Shown here piece by piece: positions 17,252-25,925 of a stretch of 64,000 nt of DNA. The notes below the pieces were generated by a model. The model saw only the letters and a program-made list of their open reading frames with translations, had not been told where the DNA came from and did no database searches. The stretch covers positions 124,001 to 188,000 of the forward strand of contig JBJHCY010000001.1 in assembly GCA_050486265.1 (NCBI GenBank). Reading direction: 5' to 3'. The stretch is from SLFH01 sp050486265. GTDB lineage: Bacteria > Planctomycetota > Phycisphaerae > Phycisphaerales > UBA1924. The position numbers and the translations under genes are program-made. How positions within the stretch are numbered: the first letter of the stretch is position 1; each line of letters opens with the position of its first letter.

Positions 17252-18088
17252 ATGTCCGGTCGTTTGGGAGTTTGTTCCTGGTCGTTGCAGCCTTCGTCGC
17301 CGGAGGACCTGGCGGAAAGTGCCGCGAAGGTCGGGGTCGGGTGGGTGCAGCTCGCGCTCGACCCGATCAGCCACGGAGACTGGGACGAGGACGAGACCGC
17401 CGGCGCGCTGAAGGAGGCCAAGATCGGGATCGTGTCTGGCATGATCGGCTTTCCGGGCGAGGACTATTCGACGCTCGATTCGATCCGCGAGACCGGCGGC
17501 GTCAGGCCCGACGCGGACTGGAAGACGAACATCGAGCGCGTGCGCACGAACGCGGCGCTCGCCGAGCGCCTGGGTCTGAAGCTGGTCACCCTGCACGCGG
17601 GTTTCCTGCCGCACGAGAACGACGATCCGGAGAGCGTGAAGATGCTCGACCGGATCCGTGCCGTCGCCGATGTGTTCGCCGACCACGGCGTCGCGATCGG
17701 TCTCGAGACCGGGCAGGAATCGGCGCACACACTGCTGGAAGTCCTCGGCGAGCTCGAACGCCCGAGCGTCGGCGTGAACTTCGACCCGGCGAACATGGTG
17801 CTCTACGGCATGGGCGATCCGATCGAGGCGCTGCGATCGTTGATCGATCGTGTCGTGCAGGTGCACATCAAGGACGCCAGGCCGACGCGTGCGCCCGGCG
17901 AGTGGGGGACGGAGGTCCCCGTCGGGGAGGGTGTGGTCGACTGGGAGGCGTTTTTCAATGTGCTGCGTTCGGGCGGACAGGACATCGACATGCTGATCGA
18001 ACGCGAGGCGGGGGAGGATCGCGTCGGCGACGCGATCGCCGCACGCGAAATGGTCGAAAAGCACATGCCGGGGCTCGGTAATGGCTGA
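17252..18088 (+). CDS. Sugar phosphate isomerase/epimerase (xylose isomerase-like TIM barrel)
   Basis: A 278-residue TIM barrel of the AP_endonuc_2 type. LGVCSWSLQPSSPEDLAE opens the barrel. Metal-ligand positions appear in TLHAGFLPHEN, IGLETGQES, GVNFDPANM, QVHIKDARPT and DMLIEREAG. ATG at 17252 is chosen over GTG at 17246 because GGAGG lies five bases upstream. It is preceded by the NagB-PIG-L gene and overlaps the next oxidoreductase by eight bases. The usual pairing with Gfo/Idh/MocA enzymes suggests oxidation-isomerisation of a sugar; the substrate is unknown. Confidence 0.85.
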   Translation: MSGRLGVCSWSLQPSSPEDLAESAAKVGVGWVQLALDPISHGDWDEDETAGALKEAKIGIVSGMIGFPGEDYSTLDSIRETGGVRPDADWKTNIERVRTNAALAERLGLKLVTLHAGFLPHENDDPESVKMLDRIRAVADVFADHGVAIGLETGQESAHTLLEVLGELERPSVGVNFDPANMVLYGMGDPIEALRSLIDRVVQVHIKDARPTRAPGEWGTEVPVGEGVVDWEAFFNVLRSGGQDIDMLIEREAGEDRVGDAIAAREMVEKHMPGLGNG

Positions 18089-19103
18089 GCCGATCGGCGT
18101 CGGCGTCGTCGGCCTGGGGTTCATGGGGCGGACGCACCTGAAGGCGTACAACAGCGCGGCCGACGCCGGGCTGCCCTGCCGCGTCGCGGCGGTTTGTTCG
18201 AGCGATCCGGCGCAGCTCGACCCTTCGGCGGCCTCAGGAGGCAACATCGACTCGGGCGCAGAAGGCCCGCTTTTCGACCCCGAGACGGTCGCCTGCTACA
18301 CCGACTTCGACGCGCTGCTCGCCGACGATCGCGTCGGCCTTGTCAGCATCTGCACACCGACACCGACGCATGTCGACCTCGCGATCCGCGCGCTCGGGGC
18401 CGGCAAGCATGTGCTTGTTGAGAAGCCTGCGGCGGTGAGCCTCGCCGAGGTCGAGCGGCTGGCTCGGGCGGCGGAGGCGTCGGGCGTCCTGTGCGTGCCG
18501 GCGATGTGCGTCCGCGCGTGGCCGGCGTGGGCGTGGCTTAAACAACGCGTGGCCGACGGCTCGCTCGGGGCGCTGCGGTCGCTCTCGATCCGGCGACTGG
18601 GCTCGCGCCCTTCGTGGTCGTCGTTCTACGCCGACCCGTCGCTCAGCGGCGGCGCGTTGGTCGATCTGCACATCCATGACACCGACTTTGTCTGCTGGCT
18701 CTTGGGCTTGCCGCGGAGTGTTTCTTCGGCGGGCACGCTCGATCATGTGACGACGCAGTATCGCTTCGAGGGCGGGCCGGCGCATGTCGTCGCCGAGGGC
18801 GCGTGGGACCACCACGAGGGGTTTCCGTTCGTGATGCGGTACACGGCGATCTTCGACGAAGCCACGGCCGACTGCGAGCTCGGGCGCGAGCCGGAACTGT
18901 GCTTGTATCGGGCGGGCGAGGCCGAGCCGGTCGAGCTCGAACCGATCACCGGGTGGGAGGGGCAGATCCGGACGCTGATCGGCGCGATCGCAGAGGGCGG
19001 TGACCCGCCAGCGACAATCGAGGAGGCGGCGGCGGTCATGCGCGTGATCGAGGCGGAGAAGCGGAGCCTCGAAACCGGCGAGCGTGTGAAGTTGGATCCA
19101 TAA
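18081..19103 (+). CDS. Gfo/Idh/MocA-family oxidoreductase
   Basis: A 340-residue NAD(P)-dependent dehydrogenase. The Rossmann motif is GVVGLGFMGRTH and the EKP motif is VLVEKPAAVSL. GGALVDLHIHDTDFVCWLLG contains the catalytic-domain Asp/His pair in the DLHIHD form that is common in inositol- and N-acetylglucosamine-type members. Translation is coupled to the isomerase by an eight-base overlap. A family member of its own subgroup, it is clearly different from the neighbouring 14052 and 19185 products. Confidence 0.86.
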   Translation: MAEPIGVGVVGLGFMGRTHLKAYNSAADAGLPCRVAAVCSSDPAQLDPSAASGGNIDSGAEGPLFDPETVACYTDFDALLADDRVGLVSICTPTPTHVDLAIRALGAGKHVLVEKPAAVSLAEVERLARAAEASGVLCVPAMCVRAWPAWAWLKQRVADGSLGALRSLSIRRLGSRPSWSSFYADPSLSGGALVDLHIHDTDFVCWLLGLPRSVSSAGTLDHVTTQYRFEGGPAHVVAEGAWDHHEGFPFVMRYTAIFDEATADCELGREPELCLYRAGEAEPVELEPITGWEGQIRTLIGAIAEGGDPPATIEEAAAVMRVIEAEKRSLETGERVKLDP

Positions 19104-19114
19104 GGAAAGAAACC

Positions 19115-19133
19115 CGCGGCTCAGCGAGCCGCG
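19115..19133. repeat. Short GC-rich palindrome
   Basis: CGCGGCTCAGCGAGCCGCG, with eight-base arms and a three-base loop, lies in the 81-base gap between two oxidoreductase genes. It is similar in size and placement to the palindrome at 4294-4317. It could be a hairpin in the mRNA or a dispersed element. Confidence 0.6.
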
Positions 19134-19184
19134 TGTACAACGAAAGCAAACCCCGGCCCCGCGCCGGCTCAGGAGATCGCAGAG

Positions 19185-20075
19185 ATGAAGCTTGGCGCCA
19201 TCGGCATCGATTCCAGCCACCTGCCCGAGTTTTCCCGCCGGATCAAGGAGCTGCACGACAAGGGCGAGACCTCGTGCCTCGTCACCTCGTTCTTTGACCC
19301 CGGCGACCACGACTGGCCCAACCCCGACGATGTCGCCAAGTGGCGCTCTACGACGCTCGAACTCGGGGCGAAGCAGGCCGGCTCGATGGACGAATTGCTC
19401 GGCTCGGTCGACGGCGTGCTCGTGCTGGCGGTCAACGGCAACAAGCACGCCGAGCTCGCGACGCCGGCGCTGGAGAAGGGCCTGCCCGCGTTTATCGACA
19501 AGCCGCTGACTTGCGACTTTCAGCAGGCGAGGAAGCTGCTGGAGAGCAGCCGCAAGGGCGGGGCGAGGGTCTTCAGCTCGTCGAGCCTGCGCTTTGCGGC
19601 CGAGCTCGAGAAGATCGACCGCGACGCATTGGGGGATCTGGTCGCCATCGACGCCTCGGGCCCGGGCGAGCTGAACCCGTCGATGCCCGGGCTGTTCCAC
19701 TACGGCTGCCACACCATCGAGATGATCGATCAGATCTGGGGCCCGGGGGCGGGGCGCGTCAGCGCGATCGAAACGCCCGACCGCCACCTCGTCGACATCG
19801 AGTACCGCGACGGGCGTTACGCCCGCCTGCGTCTGGAGCGCAAGGGGCTCTGGGATTTCAACGCGACGCTGCACGGGACCAAAGGCGTGCACCAGTTCCG
19901 CGTCGACTTCGGGCCGGTGTACAGCCGTTTCGTGGGGACGATGGCGAAGTTCTTCGAGGGGGGCGAGCCCCCGGCGAGCCTGCGCGACATCGTCGAGACG
20001 ATCGGCGTGCTGGAGGCGGGCAACGCGTCGGCCGCGAAGGACGGGGCGTGGGTGGAGGTTCCGGAGGTCGCCTGA
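19185..20075 (+). CDS. Divergent Gfo/Idh/MocA-like oxidoreductase
   Basis: A 296-residue protein with an AGGAGA ribosome site before ATG. The N terminus (LGAIGIDSSHLPEF) lacks the usual GxGxxG and reads GIDSSH. IDKPLTCDF replaces the EKP motif, and YGCHTIEMIDQIWG aligns with the family's second-domain histidine helix. The altered nucleotide loop raises the possibility of tightly bound or no NAD. Its context at the end of a sugar-enzyme operon supports a role in sugar metabolism. Confidence 0.75.
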   Translation: MKLGAIGIDSSHLPEFSRRIKELHDKGETSCLVTSFFDPGDHDWPNPDDVAKWRSTTLELGAKQAGSMDELLGSVDGVLVLAVNGNKHAELATPALEKGLPAFIDKPLTCDFQQARKLLESSRKGGARVFSSSSLRFAAELEKIDRDALGDLVAIDASGPGELNPSMPGLFHYGCHTIEMIDQIWGPGAGRVSAIETPDRHLVDIEYRDGRYARLRLERKGLWDFNATLHGTKGVHQFRVDFGPVYSRFVGTMAKFFEGGEPPASLRDIVETIGVLEAGNASAAKDGAWVEVPEVA

Positions 20076-20199
20076 GGCCCGCGGCCGGAGTTTTTTCCCG
20101 GATTCGGGCTTGAAGACCCCGAAAATCGGGAATTGATCGGGTAATTTCGTGGCAGATAGGTCTTGACGCGGGGGCGTCGGTCCGGGATGCTGTCGCAGG

Positions 20200-20222
20200 A
20201 AGATCTTATAGAAGTTTCACAG
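20200..20222 (+). promoter_or_regulatory. Regulatory motif copy (d)
   Basis: AAGATC-TTATAGAA-GTTTCAC, with the core at 20206-20213, 57 bases before the phosphodiester glycosidase gene. A TTGACG hexamer at 20163-20168 with GATGCT 17 bases on could be the promoter, placing the motif just downstream of the start point, as for a repressor site. Confidence 0.4.
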
Positions 20223-20269
20223 TCTTCTGCCCTGGGCGTGGCCCGGAGGCGATCCGGAGACGCCCGAGC

Positions 20270-21286
20270 ATGGTCCGACGCACGCCAAGTTCCGCCCTGA
20301 GATTCCCGGCCGTTCTTGCGGTCGGGGTGTCGATCGGGGTGGGGGTGCTCTGTGCAGGGGGCGCTTCGGCCTCGCCGGTGCGGGTGGATCGTTATGAAAG
20401 CATGACCGACGACGGCCCGGTCCGCGGGCTGCTCGCCTGGGTCGATCTTTCCGCGCCGGGCGTCGAGGTCGTGGTGACGGGGCCGGCCGAGGATCTGCGG
20501 CACGAGCGGGCCAAGGCGTTGCTCACGCCCACGGACGCCTGGCTCGAAACGAACGGGCTGACGCTGGCGGTGAACGCGAACTTCTTCGCCTGGCTCGGCG
20601 ATCGTTCCGGGCCGCGGCCCGAGGCGGACATCATCGGTCTGAGCGTTTCGGGGGGTGAGGTGGTCTCGCCGGAGCGATCGTTCGGCGGGCGGGCCGATCC
20701 GGTGCTGTTCATCGACGCCGAGGGTCGGGCGCGGATCGGCTACGGCACGGGATCGGTCGAGCCGGTGCACGCTGTGGCGGGGATCGGGGGCTCGCCCAAC
20801 GACTCGACGCCGGGCACGCTGCTGGTCGAGGCGGGGCGGAACACGGGCGAAACGGCGCGCGTGCAGCCGGCGGTCCGCCATCCCAGGACGGCGGCGGGCG
20901 TGAGCGAGGACGGGCGGACGCTGATGCTGGTTGCGATCGACGGGCGGCGTGCGGAGTGGAGCATCGGGGCGACGCTGCCCGAGCTTGGCGAGATCCTGAT
21001 CGAGATGGGCGCGCACGACGCGCTGAACCTCGACGGCGGGGGGTCGACATCGTTTGTGTACATCGACGGGCGTGGAGAGAAGCTCGTCAACCGCCCCAGC
21101 GACGGGCGGATGCGCGCCGTGGCGAACCACCTCGGCGTGCGTGTGGAGCGCGAACCGAATCGCGAGACAGAAGAGAGTGATCCGGCCGCGTCGGCCGGAG
21201 TTGACGCGATTCCCGAGCACTCCGGAGGCCCGGGTTTCGTGGGGAACCGTTCGGTTTCATTGGTTTGTGAGGAGAGACAGTCATGA
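20270..21286 (+). CDS. Exported phosphodiester glycosidase-like protein (NAGPA domain)
   Basis: A signal peptide (VLAVGVSIGVGVLCAGGASA) is followed by a NAGPA-type domain (PF09992) marked by AVNANFF, RHPRTAAGVSEDGRTLML and ALNLDGGGSTSFV. Family members remove GlcNAc from GlcNAc-phosphate diesters or act on phosphodiester-linked sugars, including teichoic-acid-type material in bacteria. The C-terminal 45 residues after the domain are low-complexity. The stop overlaps the ATG of the PEP-CTERM gene by four bases. Location outside the cytoplasm is expected. Confidence 0.85.
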   Translation: MVRRTPSSALRFPAVLAVGVSIGVGVLCAGGASASPVRVDRYESMTDDGPVRGLLAWVDLSAPGVEVVVTGPAEDLRHERAKALLTPTDAWLETNGLTLAVNANFFAWLGDRSGPRPEADIIGLSVSGGEVVSPERSFGGRADPVLFIDAEGRARIGYGTGSVEPVHAVAGIGGSPNDSTPGTLLVEAGRNTGETARVQPAVRHPRTAAGVSEDGRTLMLVAIDGRRAEWSIGATLPELGEILIEMGAHDALNLDGGGSTSFVYIDGRGEKLVNRPSDGRMRAVANHLGVRVEREPNRETEESDPAASAGVDAIPEHSGGPGFVGNRSVSLVCEERQS

Positions 21287-22344
21287 AGAGTCTGAGTGTT
21301 CTTGTTGCGACGGCCGGCCTCGCGGGCGCGGCCATGGGTCAGCTCCAGCTCCAGCTGGTCAACACGGTCGACCTGCTCGATACGCAGGACCCGACCTCGT
21401 CGGCGTTCATCGGTTCGAACCCGTCCGCGATCGCGTGGGACGGGACGGACATGTATGTCGCCGGCTGGAACAACGGGCGGGGCGACGGCACCCCGCACGG
21501 GATCGTCCGCATCGCCGACGCGGCCAACAGCTCGGCGCTCGGGACTGCGTTCGGGCAGCGTCCGACGCTGAACTTCCGCGGGTATCTGAGCGTGGATGTC
21601 CGCAACGGGATGGTCGCCGCGTCGTTCGAGAACGGCGCCAACGACCCGCAGGGGCTGGCGATCTACAACGGCGCGTCGGGCGCTCTGGTTGATTCGTTCG
21701 AGACGCGTCCGATCTTTGCGAACTGGGATCCCGCGGTCGCCGGGGGCGACGCGGTCTCGTGGTCGCAGTTCGGCTCGGGCCGCCTGCGCGTCAGCGACGG
21801 GGGCAACCTGAGCAACCTGCTCTTCGACGGGACCAACGGCCCGGTGATCTTCGGCGGCAGCACCATCTGGCGCGGCCAGGATATCGACGACTCGGGCAAC
21901 ATCGCTGTCGGCGACGGCAACGGCGACATCAACTACTTCGCCCGCACCGGCCCGAACACGACGGCTTCGGCGGTGACGCTCGCCACCACCTCGGGCGCTC
22001 TGGGCCCCTTCACGGGCAACGGGATCAATCCGGCGATCCTCAACACCTCCTTCGGCGACTTTGTGATGTACAACGACCGTGGTGTCGCCGGCCCGACCCT
22101 CGGCAGCGCGATCCGGGCTGTCGACCTGAACGGCGACGCCCAGACGATCGAGTTCGTCGGTCTGGACCCGACCTTCGCCTCGTCGACGGGGTGGTACGAC
22201 TTCGACTACGACAGCGCCACGGGCACCCTGGCGGTTGTGGACTTCTCCAACCGCCTCGCCTGGGTGTTCAATGTGGTTCCCGCCCCCTCCTCGGCGATGG
22301 CGCTGGGTCTGGCGGGGCTTGTGGCTCTGCGTCGCAGACGCTGA
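21283..22344 (+). CDS. Exported PEP-CTERM protein, propeller-like
   Basis: A signal peptide (LSVLVATAGLAGAAMG) opens a 353-residue product. It ends VPAPSSAMALGLAGLVALRRRR in two parts: the VPAPSS motif, then a hydrophobic helix and an Arg cluster. That is a PEP-CTERM sorting signal for the exosortase system. The body (LVNTVDLLDTQDP, FIGSNPSAIAWD, MYVAGWNNGR) resembles the dockerin-tailed protein at 7248-8657 over the N-terminal region. No catalytic motif was found. A GAGGAGA ribosome site precedes the ATG. Confidence 0.85.
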   Translation: MKSLSVLVATAGLAGAAMGQLQLQLVNTVDLLDTQDPTSSAFIGSNPSAIAWDGTDMYVAGWNNGRGDGTPHGIVRIADAANSSALGTAFGQRPTLNFRGYLSVDVRNGMVAASFENGANDPQGLAIYNGASGALVDSFETRPIFANWDPAVAGGDAVSWSQFGSGRLRVSDGGNLSNLLFDGTNGPVIFGGSTIWRGQDIDDSGNIAVGDGNGDINYFARTGPNTTASAVTLATTSGALGPFTGNGINPAILNTSFGDFVMYNDRGVAGPTLGSAIRAVDLNGDAQTIEFVGLDPTFASSTGWYDFDYDSATGTLAVVDFSNRLAWVFNVVPAPSSAMALGLAGLVALRRRR

Positions 22345-22405
22345 GTCCGGAATCGAGCTAAATTGCTCTCCCGCTCCGTAATTGGGGCGGGAGGGATTGG
22401 TGACC

Positions 22406-23542
22406 ATGCCAGACGCCGTGATTCTCCAGCCAGTCGAGCCCGAGCCCGGGCAGCCCCTGTACACGACGGTTCGTGACGCGGTGCGTGCCGCGATCGACCG
22501 GGGCGAGTTCTCCGCGGGCCAGCAACTGCCCTCGACCAAGGCGATCAGCGAGCAGATGAATGTCTCGCTGGTGACGGTGCACCGGGCGCTGCAGGAGTTG
22601 GTCGCCGCCGGCGTGCTCCAGCGGGGGCAGGGGCGTGGGACCTTCGTGCACGAGCAGTACGGGCGGAGGTACAGCACCGGGCACCGGCTCGGGCTGGTCT
22701 TCCACGCCGAGAGCTCGCTGGCCGACCTGTACCACTCGGCGATCCTCGAGGGGGTTCGGCAGGGGTCTGAGGAGCACGGGGTCGACCTGGTGCTGCTTCG
22801 GTTCGGCGAGGATTGGCGGAACGAGTGCCAGGGCTACCTCTATGTGAACCCGTTCCAGGAGCAGCTCGCCAAGCCTCCGCGGTTCGGGGCCGCATCCCGC
22901 GGGGCGCCGATGGTGGTGGTCGGGGCGTCGTTCGGTTCTGACGACGCGTGCGTGATCGACACCGACAACACCGACATCGGGGCGCGGGCGGCCGACCATC
23001 TGGCCGACCTCGGCCACAGGCGGGTCGGCTTCGTGGGCGGATCGCTGAAGATCAGCAACAACGCCGACCGCTGGACGGGCTTCAAGGAGCGTTGCGCCAG
23101 GCGGGGCGTCGAGCTCCGCGACGAGCACACGCTCATCGTCGACGACTGGCGCCTCGACCAGCAGGGAAGAAAACAGCTCGCGCGGATGCTCGAAGAGCGG
23201 GGGCGTCCCACGGCGGTCTTCGCCGGCGGGTATCACCTCGCGCTCGACATCTACGCGATCGCCAGCGAGATCGGGCTGAAGATCCCGCGCGAGCTGTCGG
23301 TGATCGGGGTCGACGACCCGCCCAGCGCCGCGCACCTGTCGCCGCCGATGACCACCTTCCGCCAGCCGCTGATCGAGCTTGGGCGGGTCGCGGTCGGCGC
23401 CCTCTTTGACATGATCGAGGGCGACGGGCCCGGGGCGCCCGGCGAGAAACGCGCGGTGCTCCGCACCGAGCTGATGGCCCGGGGCTCGTGCGGCCCGCCG
23501 CCGATCTCCGCATCGAAAGAACACCAGGGAGTTACGCCATGA
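22406..23542 (+). CDS. GntR-type winged-helix regulator with a LacI-type sugar-binding domain
   Basis: Residues about 15-85 form a GntR winged helix (LPSTKAISEQMNVSLVTVHRAL, GRGTFVHEQYG). The rest is a periplasmic-binding-protein-like effector domain (IDTDNTDIGARAADHLADLG, SVIGVDDPPSA). It is the only DNA-binding sugar regulator in the window and heads the ABC importer operon, so it probably controls this operon and possibly the TTATAGAA sites. ATG at 22406 follows GGGAGGG by ten bases; GTG at 22400 is a good alternative. The stop overlaps the next ATG. Confidence 0.9.
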   Translation: MPDAVILQPVEPEPGQPLYTTVRDAVRAAIDRGEFSAGQQLPSTKAISEQMNVSLVTVHRALQELVAAGVLQRGQGRGTFVHEQYGRRYSTGHRLGLVFHAESSLADLYHSAILEGVRQGSEEHGVDLVLLRFGEDWRNECQGYLYVNPFQEQLAKPPRFGAASRGAPMVVVGASFGSDDACVIDTDNTDIGARAADHLADLGHRRVGFVGGSLKISNNADRWTGFKERCARRGVELRDEHTLIVDDWRLDQQGRKQLARMLEERGRPTAVFAGGYHLALDIYAIASEIGLKIPRELSVIGVDDPPSAAHLSPPMTTFRQPLIELGRVAVGALFDMIEGDGPGAPGEKRAVLRTELMARGSCGPPPISASKEHQGVTP

Positions 23543-24498
23543 TCGCAACGGGCGACGGCGCGTGCGGCGGATGCCGCAAGGGTTTCACGCTGATCGAGCT
23601 GCTGGTGGTGATCGCCATCATCGCGGTCCTGATCGGGATCCTGCTGCCCTCGCTCGCGGGCGCGCGTGACGCGGCGAGGAACCTGCGTTGCCAGTCCAAC
23701 CAGCGACAGCTCGTTTCGTCGCTGATCCTCTACGCCAACGACCACAACGAGTTTTTTCCGCCCAACTCCAACGACGGGACCGACGAGTTCGGCAACCGCG
23801 GGATCTACTGGTACGAGACGCCCCGCATCGGACGCTACCTCAATCAGATCAAGGGCAACGACGGCGCGGGAAACCAGACGATCACCGAGACGATCGGCGG
23901 GGGTGTGATGGTCTGCCCGAATGTCTCCGGCAACATCGGTCGCGCTTACACGATGAACCACTGGGCCAGCGCGTTCACCACGGTCGACAGCCGGGGCAGG
24001 CCGATCACCCCGCCCGGACGCAACCTCCAGAGCCCGGCCTCTTCGTTTCAGACGGGTAAGGGTTTCAATGCGTCGGCGATGTTCGCCAGCCGCCTGCTGC
24101 TGGTCGCCGAGGCGTGGGTGCTCATCCAATCGCAGCCAAGCGACCCCGACTCGCCCTGGTTCACCTTCGCGCAGGTCGGATCGCAGGGTCTGCCCGGCCA
24201 GCGCTTCGGAGGGGGCAGCGGCGTCAGCGGCGTTCTCGCGGGCGAGGCCGCCTTCCAGCCCTTCGGCGGCACCCGCTCGCCCGAGGCCGAGCCCGTGGGC
24301 GCGCCGAGCAGCTACATCCCGTACTACCGCCATCCGCGCGAGCGCAACCGGTTCTTCAAGCTCAGCGGCAACGCCAACCTCGGCTTCGCCGACGGGCATG
24401 TCGCCAGCCACAACGGACGCGACCTGTTCGACCCCAACACCGGCAAGAGCACCTACCGCGTGCTCTGGTCGGAGATCGACGAACGGGTCGAGCGCTGA
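23539..24498 (+). CDS. Type II pseudopilin-like protein (prepilin N-terminal methylation, H-X9-DG type)
   Basis: A 319-residue protein with a prepilin leader ending in G, then FTLIELLVVIAIIAVLIGIL, cut by prepilin peptidase before F. The ADGH motif (GFADGHVASHN) near the C terminus is typical of the large planctomycete pseudopilin family. It is embedded between a regulator and an ABC transporter with overlapping or near-overlapping starts, so it is co-transcribed with sugar uptake. It may help surface capture of polymers; that role is inference. Confidence 0.85.
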   Translation: MIATGDGACGGCRKGFTLIELLVVIAIIAVLIGILLPSLAGARDAARNLRCQSNQRQLVSSLILYANDHNEFFPPNSNDGTDEFGNRGIYWYETPRIGRYLNQIKGNDGAGNQTITETIGGGVMVCPNVSGNIGRAYTMNHWASAFTTVDSRGRPITPPGRNLQSPASSFQTGKGFNASAMFASRLLLVAEAWVLIQSQPSDPDSPWFTFAQVGSQGLPGQRFGGGSGVSGVLAGEAAFQPFGGTRSPEAEPVGAPSSYIPYYRHPRERNRFFKLSGNANLGFADGHVASHNGRDLFDPNTGKSTYRVLWSEIDERVER

Positions 24499-24503
24499 GC
24501 GCG

Positions 24504-25925
24504 ATGGCCCGTCACGGCCGCACGAGTGCTCTTGCGTCGTTTCTGACCCTCCTCTGTGCGCTGCTGTTTGCCGCGGGATGCGGTCGCGACGACGGGAAGA
24601 TCGAGCTGGAACTCTGGACGCTCGCCCTCCGCCCCGCCTTCAACGAGTACATGGCCGAACGCATCGAGGCGTTCGAGCGCGAGCACCCGGGCGTCCGCGT
24701 CCGCTGGGTCGATCTGCCGTTCGAGGCGGTCGACCGCAAGCTCATCGCGACCGCCGCGGCCGGGCGCGCGCCCGATGTCGTGAACATGAGCGACCGGAGC
24801 TTCGCGCGATTCGCGGCCGCCGGCGCGTTCGCGGACCTCGGCGAGATCCTGCCGGGCGATCCTTCGGAGGTGTATCTGGAAGGGGCGCTGCGGATCGGGC
24901 GCATCGAGGGCCGCCTGCTCGCCCTGCCCTGGTACCTGACCACCCAGACGCTCCTGGTCAACACCGACCTGCTGGCGCGGGGCGGGCTCTCACTCGAAAC
25001 GCTCGGCGAGGATTGGGCGACGCTCAGGCAGCAGGCGGGGCCGTTCCGCGAGGCGACAGGCCGCTTCCTGTTCTCCATCCCGCTCGGCCACGAGTCGGAC
25101 ATGGCGATGATGATCCTGCAGGAGGGCCTGCCGCTGCTGAAGGAAGGCGAGGGCGGGCGGCTCGAGCCGGGCCTGACCGATCCCGAGGTCGTCGCGTTTG
25201 TCTCCGAGTGGATCGACGCCTTCCGCCGGGGCGACCTTCCCAGCCAATCCGCAACAGACGGGCACGCCCACCTCATCGAGATGTTCCAGACCGGGCGCAT
25301 CGCGGCGATCAACACCGGCGCCAACTTCCTCGGGCGCATCCAGACCGAGGCGCCGAGCGTCTTCGGCGTTACGGCGGTCAGGCGGGCGGTGACCGGCTCG
25401 CTCGGGCGGGCCCACATCGCGACAATGGTCGTCAGCGTGACCAGAGCGTCCAGCCATCCCGATCTCGCGGCCGCGCTCGCCTGGCATCTCACCGGGCCCG
25501 AGAGCCAGCTGGAACTCTGCCGCAAGGCGACGGTGCTGCCCAGCACGCCGGCGGTGCTCGACGACCCGCTCTTCGACCCGCCGACCGACACCGAAGGGGC
25601 GCAGGCCCGGATCGCGCTGGCCCGCTCGCTCGCTGCTGAAGAACTCCGCCACGCCGTGGCGTTCACGCCTTCCTTGGAAACCTGGCCCGACCTCCGGCGC
25701 ACGCTGGAAGACCAGATCCGGCGGGCGCTGCTCGACAATGTGCCTGTCGAAGAGGCTCTGGCGAGGGCCGACCAGCGCTGGCGGACGATCCTGCGCGACG
25801 CGGACGAAAAGCGCCTGCGCGAGGGCTCACGCCCCGCGCCGCTCGACGCCGTGCCGTCTCCCGGCCCCCGTGAAGTCTCGACGGCCGAACGCCGCGCCGG
25901 CACGAACGCCGGGGGTGGACGATGA
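24504..25925 (+). CDS. ABC sugar transporter substrate-binding lipoprotein
   Basis: A lipoprotein signal (LTLLCALLFAAGC, with Cys as lipidation site) is followed by an extracellular solute-binding domain of family 1 (IELELWTLALRPAFNEYM, LPWYLTTQTLLVNTDLL). At 473 residues it is slightly longer than the usual 420-440, with about 60 extra C-terminal residues rich in Arg and Pro. The ATG starts six bases after the pseudopilin stop, and its stop overlaps the permease ATG. The ligand is likely an oligosaccharide, by context. Confidence 0.88.
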   Translation: MARHGRTSALASFLTLLCALLFAAGCGRDDGKIELELWTLALRPAFNEYMAERIEAFEREHPGVRVRWVDLPFEAVDRKLIATAAAGRAPDVVNMSDRSFARFAAAGAFADLGEILPGDPSEVYLEGALRIGRIEGRLLALPWYLTTQTLLVNTDLLARGGLSLETLGEDWATLRQQAGPFREATGRFLFSIPLGHESDMAMMILQEGLPLLKEGEGGRLEPGLTDPEVVAFVSEWIDAFRRGDLPSQSATDGHAHLIEMFQTGRIAAINTGANFLGRIQTEAPSVFGVTAVRRAVTGSLGRAHIATMVVSVTRASSHPDLAAALAWHLTGPESQLELCRKATVLPSTPAVLDDPLFDPPTDTEGAQARIALARSLAAEELRHAVAFTPSLETWPDLRRTLEDQIRRALLDNVPVEEALARADQRWRTILRDADEKRLREGSRPAPLDAVPSPGPREVSTAERRAGTNAGGGR

